Below, in pieces: positions 1-5,476 of a stretch of DNA of 5,476 bases. Under the pieces are notes generated by a model, which worked only from the letters and a program-made list of their open reading frames with translations, was not told where the DNA came from and did no database searches. Each line of letters begins with the position of its first letter. The stretch's first letter is position 1. Position numbers and translations under genes: made by a program. Source of the DNA: Akkermansiaceae bacterium (GTDB taxonomy: Bacteria > Verrucomicrobiota > Verrucomicrobiia > Verrucomicrobiales > Akkermansiaceae); NCBI GenBank assembly GCA_025457805.1, contig JALOTR010000246.1:1-5476 (forward strand), in the 5' to 3' direction.

Positions 1-1706
1 TGGAAGCCTACCTGAAGTTGGCACCCAACTCCACTTACAAGTTGTCTGTTTGGATGAAGACATCCAGCGGATCTGACGAAGTGCAGGTCAATATGACTGG
101 ACTCGCGGAAAACAACATAAGCGTGGCCAGCGCTCTCGCCGATTGGGCATTGATCGAAAAGGAATTTCATACAGGTGACAATCAGCAGCGCGGGATCATC
201 GAGTTCAAAAATCCCGCCAACCCCGACAAAAACAGCTCATGGATCGACGACTTGAAGATTGAACGCATCCGCGACCACGCACCTGTGAAGCCGTCAGGCA
301 TTCATCGATTGCCCCCGCGCAAAAGAGTCGAACACCTTGGCCTCACCTCTCAGCCCGATGAGAAACTTGAGTGGCTGCTCGATGCGAAGTTCGGCATGTT
401 CCTTCATTGGGGTATTTATGCAGGAACCGGCAGATCGGAATGGGCGATGCACCAAATGAAAATGCGCCCCGAAGAATACCGCGCCTTTGCTTACCCTGAG
501 TCTGGCGATGCGTATTTCACCGCCAACCAATTCGACCCCAAAGAGTGGGCGAAGTTGGCGAAAGACTCCGGAATGAGATACATGGTTCTCACCGCCATGC
601 ACCACGATGGTTATGCGCTGTTTGAGAGCAAGGCCATCGACGCATTCACCTCCAAACAGACTCATAATCGCGATTTTGTGAAGGAATACACCGATGCCTG
701 CCGTGCCGAGGGCTTGAAGGTAGGCCTCTTCAAGACCCTGATCAACTGGCGCTATCCCGGCTATTACGATTGGACCGGGACGGACTGCAAACCCAACGTC
801 TTCGGATACACCACGGATATCGCTCACAAGGAAAGTGCCCGGATGATGAAGGAGGAGCTTTACGCCCAAACCAAGGAACTGATGACCAACTACGGCAAGA
901 TCGACATTCTATTCTGGGATGGCGGTTGGTTGGGTCAGCAGGGCACCAGCGCGGCGGGTGCGCCTTTCTGGGAATCAGGCAAATACATGGACCCAAAGAA
1001 TCCGTGGCCGGTGAACCCCTACTTTCAAGATTTTGATGAAGAATCGGGCAAACCACTTGGATTGATGGGCATCGTCCGCAAGTATCAGCCCGATATCATT
1101 GTCAATCCGCGTTCGGGCTGGGTAGGCGATATCAGAGCAGAGGAAGGCGGGGCGCGGGTCAGCGGCCCGATTCGATCCGAGTATGTATATGAAAAATGCA
1201 TGACTGCAGCTCCCGGTTGGGGATATAACAAACACTACGAGAATCCCGAAAAAGTCATGACGGTTGAGGACATCAAGGAAATGCTAGCCGACTGCGTCGT
1301 GCGCAATATGGTCTTCCTGCTCAATGTCGGCCCCAATCGTCACGGCCAAATCAATCCTTTGGTCGCCGGGCGCTTTCGTGAGGTCGGGAAGTGGCTTGAG
1401 AAAGTGGGTGATGCGGTTTATTCCACACGGGGAGGCCCCTGGAATCCCAAAGACGGCCAGTATGGATTCACCTACAAGGAGAATAAGATCTTTGTCTATC
1501 TGTTTGGTGGGTTCACGGGTGATGCCATCACCCTGCCTGCCCTCAACGAAGGACAGGAGGCTATCAAAGCCTACGTCGTTGGGGATCATACTCCCGTTGC
1601 AATTACCCAAAACAAGGCCAGTGAAATCACGCTCTCCGGAATCAGCCGCTCTGACAAGGTTGTTACCATTTTGGCTGTGGAGCTCAACAAGAAGGTCATG
1701 GAATGA
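1..1706 (+). CDS. GH29 alpha-L-fucosidase with N-terminal carbohydrate-binding-like domain, 5' partial
   Basis: Exo-acting glycoside hydrolase of family GH29, expected to release terminal alpha-L-fucose from glycans in the periplasm or outside the cell by a retaining mechanism. The frame (codons from position 3) is open to the left edge. The TTG at 18 lies inside a domain and is not the true start, so the signal peptide and N-terminus are off-window. Numbering from that TTG: residues 1-84 look like a CBM4/9-type jelly roll (APNSTYKLSVWMK near the start, WIDDLKIERI at the end). The GH29 barrel spans about 110-465, with FGMFLHWGIY (H130), TAMHHDGYALF (H195, H196) and DILFWDGGW, where D301 is the likely nucleophile. 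YEKCMT (E392) is a candidate acid/base segment, but this is less certain because that residue varies in the family. LLNVGPNRHG (434-443) is a typical GH29 signature. A small C-terminal beta-sandwich covers about 475-557. The family is certain; fucose specificity is likely; natural substrate and linkage cannot be read from the sequence. Confidence 0.93.
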   Translation, partial: EAYLKLAPNSTYKLSVWMKTSSGSDEVQVNMTGLAENNISVASALADWALIEKEFHTGDNQQRGIIEFKNPANPDKNSSWIDDLKIERIRDHAPVKPSGIHRLPPRKRVEHLGLTSQPDEKLEWLLDAKFGMFLHWGIYAGTGRSEWAMHQMKMRPEEYRAFAYPESGDAYFTANQFDPKEWAKLAKDSGMRYMVLTAMHHDGYALFESKAIDAFTSKQTHNRDFVKEYTDACRAEGLKVGLFKTLINWRYPGYYDWTGTDCKPNVFGYTTDIAHKESARMMKEELYAQTKELMTNYGKIDILFWDGGWLGQQGTSAAGAPFWESGKYMDPKNPWPVNPYFQDFDEESGKPLGLMGIVRKYQPDIIVNPRSGWVGDIRAEEGGARVSGPIRSEYVYEKCMTAAPGWGYNKHYENPEKVMTVEDIKEMLADCVVRNMVFLLNVGPNRHGQINPLVAGRFREVGKWLEKVGDAVYSTRGGPWNPKDGQYGFTYKENKIFVYLFGGFTGDAITLPALNEGQEAIKAYVVGDHTPVAITQNKASEITLSGISRSDKVVTILAVELNKKVME

Positions 1707-1779
1707 GTGGCTTTAAACCCAATTGGTTGGCAGAATCATCACCGAAAACACATTTCCAAGACGGGTGATCTTTCATTGA

Positions 1780-2193
1780 AATGCACCGCTTTTCGAATTC
1801 GATGCCCATCGCCCGGCAGGGATCGATCTTTGGATTGAGGTCGAGAAATTCAGCAACCTTGGATCGTGGGGAATTGGCCGTGATGGAGATGATGATGATC
1901 GGACCCAAACGCTCAATGGCCGAAGAAAATCAGATAAAAAACTCTCCGTTGCCGAACTCACCGCAGATACAACCATCAAAGTGCCCAAGGAAGGCATCTG
2001 GCGCCTTGGGCTGCGTTCGCGGGACGATAAGTCAAGAAAGCCGGGTGGGCGGTCTTTCAAAGCGGCTGTCAACGACAAGGCATCCCAAACAGTCTTCGGT
2101 GCTCACGGCCATGATGGCTACGGTTGGCAGGACGGTGGCGAATTTTTCCTGCCAGCGGGCAACATCAAGCAGGTCCGGCTAGGACGTGGGTAA
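1780..2193 (+). pseudogene. Start-less fragment of a secreted beta-sandwich domain protein (gene remnant)
   Basis: This frame is open from just after a TGA at 1777-1779 to a TAA at 2191-2193, giving 137 codons. No ATG, GTG or TTG occurs in frame before the GTG at 1981, which lies in the middle of the domain. Protein-like features are clear: DLWIEVEKFSNLGSWG near the beginning (residues 16-31), IKVPKEGIWRLGLRSRDD (66-83), FKAAVN (93-98), FGAHGHDGYGWQDGGEFFLPAG (split as FGAHGHDGYGW 106-116 and QDGGEFFLPAG 117-127), then VRL and a stop. From memory this pattern resembles a beta-sandwich module attached to FAD-dependent oxidoreductase-like or xanthan-lyase-like secreted proteins of the PVC group; that family name is not certain. 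The signal peptide, and probably downstream sequence that normally follows VRL, are missing. GAT repeats (1888-1899) encode an Asp run in the less conserved part. Overlapping readings in other frames, for example from the ATG at 1781, give no sensible protein. The best explanation is a truncated, non-functional remnant. An unrecognised frameshift or sequencing error is the alternative. Confidence 0.6.
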
Positions 2194-2232
2194 CAAGGTG
2201 GAGCCTCCTCAAGGGCCTTCATTCCCCTAGCT

Positions 2233-2267
2233 TACTGCCGGCAATATTTCTGGCAATTCCTGCAGTA
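2233..2267. repeat. Imperfect inverted repeat upstream of the cytochrome-like gene
   Basis: The arms TACTGCCGG (2233-2241) and CCTGCAGTA (2259-2267) are complementary at 8 of 9 positions around a 17-nt centre. The left arm contains the perfect palindrome TGCCGGCA (2236-2243), and GGCAAT occurs twice (2240-2245 and 2252-2257). It sits about 75 nt upstream of the ATG at 2341, in the only intergenic gap before the two-gene unit, so it could be an operator or an RNA hairpin. No T-tract follows directly, which argues against a classic intrinsic terminator. Chance occurrence cannot be excluded. Confidence 0.3.
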
Positions 2268-2325
2268 TTTGGGAAACTTCGAGAGTTCATCCGGTGACAT
2301 TGGTTTCACCGCCGATGCACCCTTC

Positions 2326-2330
2326 AGGGA
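2326..2330 (+). promoter_or_regulatory. Possible ribosome binding site (AGGGA) for the ATG at 2341
   Basis: The purine stretch AGGGA lies 10 nt before the ATG at 2341. This supports starting the gene there rather than at the upstream in-frame TTG at 2269. The match to Shine-Dalgarno is partial and the spacing slightly long, so it is modest evidence; the signal peptide beginning at 2341 is the stronger argument. Confidence 0.35.
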
Positions 2331-2340
2331 ACCTCGATTT

Positions 2341-4665
2341 ATGGAAAACCTTTACATCGCATTCGCGGTCTCAGTCCTGGCCATGGGGACGACCGTGGGC
2401 GCGGAGAAGATGAGCTACAACCGCGACATCCGACCGATTCTCTCCGACAATTGTTTCAGTTGCCACGGCTTTGATCCGCATACGCGTGAAGCCGGACTGC
2501 GCCTTGATACCCGTGAAGGAGCCACGGCAAGCAATGACGGTGTGATCGCAATCGTGCCCGGAGACATCCACAAGTCCGCCCTGTGGGAGCGCATTCACAG
2601 CAGCGATGCAGACGAAGTCATGCCGCCGCCCAAGACGCACAAAACCATTTCCTCGGCGCAAAAAGAAAAACTGAGGAAATGGATCGAACAGGGCGCGCCC
2701 TATGAAAAGCATTGGTCCTTCGTGCCGCCCATTGCGTCGGCGGTGCCAGCCGTGAAACAAACCGATTGGCCGCGCAATCCGCTCGACCAGTTCATCCTTG
2801 CGCATCTGGAGGAGAAGAAACTCCAACCTGCGCCGGAAGCGGGGAAGGAGACCTTGATCCGCCGCGTGACTCTCGATCTCACCGGGCTTTCGCCCACCTT
2901 GCAGGAGGTCGATGCTTTTCTCGCCGATGACTCCCCCGCCGCCTATGAAACCGTGGTGGATCGCCTGCTGGCCTCGCCGCACTACGGCGAACGCATGGCG
3001 GTGGATTGGCTGGATGCCTCGCGCTATGCGGACACCAATGGATACCAAGTGGATCGCGACCGGGAGATCTGGCGCTGGCGGGATTGGGTCATCAGCGCCT
3101 TCAACCGGAACCTTTCCTTCGACCAGTTCACCATCGAACAACTCGCCGGCGACCTTCTGCCGAATCCCACCTTGGAACAACGCATCGCCACGGGCTTCAA
3201 CCGCAACAGCATGTTCAACGAAGAGGGAGGCGTCGATCCCGAGGAGTTTCTCGCTGAATACGCTGCGGATCGTGCGGAAACCACAGTGGCGGTCTGGCTC
3301 GCGCAAACCTTCAATTGCTGCCGCTGCCATGACCATAAATACGATCCTTTCACAGCGCGTGATTTCTATTCGATGAAGGCGTTCTTCAACAATGTCGCGG
3401 AACTCGGTGCAGGAAATCATGTCTCTCCCATCCGGACCAATTCCCCACCGCAGCTCAGGCTCCGCGCGCCGAAGATCGAAGCGAAGATTCAGGAACTGCA
3501 AAAACTTTTGGCCACCGCCGAGAGCACGAATGCCGCAGACCAAGTCAAGATACTCAAAAAACAAATCCGCGATGCCGAACTGAAAATCCCGACCACGCTC
3601 GTGATGGAGGAGAGAAAAGATGTGCGCCCGACATTCATCCTCACACGCGGTGACTTCAAGTCGCCCGGAGAAAAAGTCGAACCCGCCACGCCCGCCGTCT
3701 TGCCAGCGATGTCAGCCGATCTGCCGCGCAACCGGCTCGGCCTGGCGAAGTGGCTTGTGGATCCGCAAAACCCACTCACCGCCCGCGTCGCGGTCAATCG
3801 TTATTGGCAGCAGGTCTTCGGCTACGGACTGGTGAAAACCAGCGATGACTTCGGCGCGCAAGGAGATATGCCATCGCATCCGGAGTTGCTCGATTGGCTT
3901 GCCAAGGATTTCGTCGGCCATGGTTGGGATGTGAAGCGCCTGATGAAGATGCTGGTCACCAGTGCCACTTACCGGCAGCACTCACGCATCCCGCCCGCTT
4001 TGTTGGAGATGGACCCGGAAAACCGCCTGCTCGCCCGGGGCGTGCGCAATCGCCTGATGGGTGAGTTCATCCGCGACCAGGCACTCGCCGTCAGCGGTTT
4101 GTTGGTTGCCAAGACCGGCGGTCCATCCGTGAAGCCCTATCATCCGCCGGGCCTCTACGAACAGGTGTCCACAGAGGGTCCCTACGTGGCTGGAAAAGGA
4201 GACGATCTCTACCGCCGCAGTCTTTACACTTATTGGAAACGCTCGGTGCCACATCCGGCGATGCTCACCTTCGGCACACCCTTTCGCGAAGCGTGCAGTC
4301 TGCAGCGCTCACGCAGCAACACCCCGCTGCAGGCGCTCAACCTGATGAATGACGCCACCTACGTCGAGGCCAGCCGATTCCTCGCCGAGCGCATGTGGAA
4401 GGCCTCCCCGGACGCGTCCGGTCGCCTTGCCTTCGGCTTCCGGACGGTCCTGGCACGCCCGGCGAAACCCTCCGAACTTGCGATCCTCGAAAAGGCATAT
4501 CACCGTGCCCTCGCCGATTTCAGAAATGATCCTGCCGCCACCGAGGCACTCTTGCGTGTGGGTGCCAAGCCCGCGGACAGCAAGCTCGACGCTCCCGAAC
4601 TGGCCGCGCTTACCACCGTCGCAAGCACCATTCTCTGCATGGATGAAACTGTGACCAAACCCTGA
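2341..4665 (+). CDS. Secreted PSCyt1-DUF1549-DUF1553 cytochrome-like protein
   Basis: Exported protein of a large PVC-group family with an N-terminal planctomycete cytochrome c domain (PSCyt1), then PSCyt2/DUF1549 and PSD1/DUF1553. Its reaction is not known; heme-based electron transfer is the usual proposal. The ATG at 2341 (774 aa) is preferred because it opens a short signal peptide (residues 1-21, hydrophobic YIAFAVSVLAMG), while the TTG at 2269 would add 24 polar residues ahead of it. PSCyt1 covers about 25-120 with NCFSCH (C38, C41, H42) and VMPPP (M94, possible axial ligand). DUF1549 covers about 142-356, from WPRNPLDQFI through RRVTLDLTGLSP, and contains a second CXXCH, CCRCH (326-330), in the family-typical CHDHKYDPF block. 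Residues 377-415 form a charged, probably coiled-coil linker. DUF1553 covers about 463-770, with NPLTARVAVNRYW, NTPLQALNLMND and a typical C-terminal end near LTTVASTILCMDET. This is the short form, without an inserted LamG-like domain. The DUF1501 gene follows after 8 nt, indicating co-transcription. Family assignment is very secure; function is not. Confidence 0.95.
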   Translation: MENLYIAFAVSVLAMGTTVGAEKMSYNRDIRPILSDNCFSCHGFDPHTREAGLRLDTREGATASNDGVIAIVPGDIHKSALWERIHSSDADEVMPPPKTHKTISSAQKEKLRKWIEQGAPYEKHWSFVPPIASAVPAVKQTDWPRNPLDQFILAHLEEKKLQPAPEAGKETLIRRVTLDLTGLSPTLQEVDAFLADDSPAAYETVVDRLLASPHYGERMAVDWLDASRYADTNGYQVDRDREIWRWRDWVISAFNRNLSFDQFTIEQLAGDLLPNPTLEQRIATGFNRNSMFNEEGGVDPEEFLAEYAADRAETTVAVWLAQTFNCCRCHDHKYDPFTARDFYSMKAFFNNVAELGAGNHVSPIRTNSPPQLRLRAPKIEAKIQELQKLLATAESTNAADQVKILKKQIRDAELKIPTTLVMEERKDVRPTFILTRGDFKSPGEKVEPATPAVLPAMSADLPRNRLGLAKWLVDPQNPLTARVAVNRYWQQVFGYGLVKTSDDFGAQGDMPSHPELLDWLAKDFVGHGWDVKRLMKMLVTSATYRQHSRIPPALLEMDPENRLLARGVRNRLMGEFIRDQALAVSGLLVAKTGGPSVKPYHPPGLYEQVSTEGPYVAGKGDDLYRRSLYTYWKRSVPHPAMLTFGTPFREACSLQRSRSNTPLQALNLMNDATYVEASRFLAERMWKASPDASGRLAFGFRTVLARPAKPSELAILEKAYHRALADFRNDPAATEALLRVGAKPADSKLDAPELAALTTVASTILCMDETVTKP

Positions 4666-4673
4666 CGAACCTG

Positions 4674-5476
4674 ATGCATCCCTACGATCCACTCCACGTC
4701 ACCCGCCGCCAGTTTCTCGGTCGTGCGAGCCTTGGCATCGGCTCGGCAGCCTTGGCGTCCTTGCTCAACCCGCGCGTTTTCGCGGCGGGTGGTTTCAGCG
4801 CACCGCACTTCGCGCCCAAGGCGAAACGCATCATCTGGCTCACCCAGGCAGGCGCACCTTCCCAATTGGAGACCTTCGATTACAAGCCCGGTCTCAAGGC
4901 CATGTTTGACAAAGATCTGCCCGCTTCCGTGCGTGGCGACCAGCGTCTCACCGGATTCACCTCAGGACAGGCACGGCTTCCCATCGCTCCCTCGGTCTAT
5001 CAGTTTTCCCAACACGGCCAGAGCGGCATGTGGATCAGCGAACTCCTGCCCCACACCGCGAAACTCGCCGATGAAATCTGTGTGATCCGCTCCATGCATA
5101 CCGAGGCGATCAATCACGACCCCGCGATGACCTTGTTGCAAACCGGTCATCAGATCGGTGGGCGACCTTCGCTCGGCGCGTGGGTTTCCTATGGCCTCGG
5201 ATCGATGAACGAGAATCTGCCGACCTTTGTCGCCCTCGTTTCCCGACCCAGCGGGAAAACCAACGCCCAGCCGCTGCACGAACGCATGTGGGGTTCCGGC
5301 TTTTTGCCCGCGAGATATCAAGGCGTGCGCTTCACTCCGACGAAGGACCCGGTCCTCTATCTCACCAATCCAGCCGGCATCACCTCCGCCCGCCGGCGTG
5401 CCATGCTCGATGACTTGCAGGCGCTCAATCAATCCACACTCAACGAGTATCATGATCCGGAGATCCAGAACCGCAT
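4674..5476 (+). CDS. DUF1501 protein with Tat signal, 3' partial
   Basis: The ATG at 4674 begins a frame still open at the window end (267 complete codons); full-length relatives are generally longer than 400 residues. The N-terminus carries a twin-arginine export signal, TRRQFLGRASLGIGSAALAS (10-29), followed by a probable cleavage region near VFAAG (35-39), so the protein should be exported folded through Tat. After that come the family-typical segments AKRIIWLTQAGAPSQLETFD (50-69), ICVIRSMHTEAINHDPAMT (135-153), LQTGHQIGGRPSLGAWVSYG (155-174) and LPTFVAL. DUF1501 proteins are related in fold to the alkaline phosphatase/sulfatase superfamily, but their activity has not been established, and the C-terminal metal-site region cannot be inspected here. 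The gene sits 8 nt after the cytochrome-like gene with no clear Shine-Dalgarno, so translational coupling is likely. DUF1501 and PSCyt1-DUF1549-DUF1553 proteins are frequent neighbours in PVC genomes and probably act together. Confidence 0.93.
   Translation, partial: MHPYDPLHVTRRQFLGRASLGIGSAALASLLNPRVFAAGGFSAPHFAPKAKRIIWLTQAGAPSQLETFDYKPGLKAMFDKDLPASVRGDQRLTGFTSGQARLPIAPSVYQFSQHGQSGMWISELLPHTAKLADEICVIRSMHTEAINHDPAMTLLQTGHQIGGRPSLGAWVSYGLGSMNENLPTFVALVSRPSGKTNAQPLHERMWGSGFLPARYQGVRFTPTKDPVLYLTNPAGITSARRRAMLDDLQALNQSTLNEYHDPEIQNR

Larger units (their letters stand above)
2194..2340. other. Intergenic region before the cytochrome-like/DUF1501 unit
   Basis: This 147-nt gap is the only place in the window where a promoter for the two-gene unit could lie, unless transcription reads through from the fucosidase gene. 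I find no convincing -35/-10 pair by eye; this is not surprising, because PVC promoters are poorly defined. Apart from the inverted repeat at 2233-2267 and the weak AGGGA before the ATG, nothing recognisable is present. Confidence 0.4.

Noticed and set aside
18..20. TTG at 18 as the start of the fucosidase gene
   Set aside because: The frame is open upstream to the window edge (codons for EAYLK precede it), and the TTG falls inside a beta-sandwich domain, so the gene begins off-window.
1717..1728. CCAATTGG palindrome after the fucosidase stop as a terminator
   Set aside because: The 8-bp symmetry leaves no loop and no T-tract follows, so it cannot form a standard intrinsic terminator hairpin.
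1781..2182. 133-codon frame starting at the ATG at 1781
   Set aside because: Its translation is low in hydrophobic pattern and rich in Ser, Arg and Met, with no family resemblance. The overlapping frame from 1780 carries the coherent domain.
2190..2295. Open frame after the remnant (about 2174-2295) encoding a hydrophobic stretch such as LLPAIFLAIPAVFG
   Set aside because: It has no supported start or family resemblance and lies in another frame from the remnant. I could not show it to be a frameshifted continuation, so it is not called.
2269..2340. Upstream in-frame TTG start for the cytochrome-like protein
   Set aside because: It would place 24 polar residues before a signal peptide that begins precisely at the ATG at 2341, and it has no better ribosome binding site.
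2371..3564. Long open frame of 397 codons on the minus strand opposite the cytochrome-like gene
   Set aside because: It lies wholly antisense to a gene with unmistakable conserved domains. Its translation shows no recognisable motif and is rich in Arg, Gly and His, as expected from the complement of a G+C-rich coding frame.

Overview
The window reads as chromosomal DNA from a member of the Planctomycetes-Verrucomicrobia-Lentisphaerae group, most likely a polysaccharide-degrading verrucomicrobium or planctomycete. The main reason is the adjacent pair formed by a PSCyt1-DUF1549-DUF1553 cytochrome-like protein and a Tat-exported DUF1501 protein. This pair is very common in these phyla and rare elsewhere. 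No taxonomic marker such as rRNA is present, so the assignment rests on protein families alone.

Layout, all on the + strand. (1) Positions 1-1706 hold the 3' part of a gene for a GH29 alpha-L-fucosidase preceded by a carbohydrate-binding-like beta-sandwich; its start lies upstream of the window. (2) Positions 1780-2193 hold a 137-codon open stretch with no initiation codon. It resembles the beta-sandwich domain found at the ends of some PVC secreted proteins, and I read it as the remnant of a decayed or deleted gene. (3) Positions 2194-2340 are intergenic and contain an imperfect inverted repeat at 2233-2267. (4) Positions 2341-4665 encode a complete 774-residue secreted PSCyt1-DUF1549-DUF1553 protein with two CXXCH heme-type motifs. 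(5) Positions 4674-5476 hold the first 267 codons of a DUF1501 protein with a twin-arginine signal, starting 8 nt after the preceding stop and cut by the window end.

Together the window looks like part of a fucose-containing glycan degradation locus. The GH29 enzyme would release terminal alpha-L-fucose. The cytochrome/DUF1501 pair is a co-transcribed exported unit whose biochemical role is not established, although such pairs are often found near sulfatases and glycoside hydrolases. The functional link between the fucosidase and the pair is inferred from proximity only, and the gene remnant between them suggests local rearrangement. I see no RNA genes, CRISPR array, insertion sequence or convincing intrinsic terminator.
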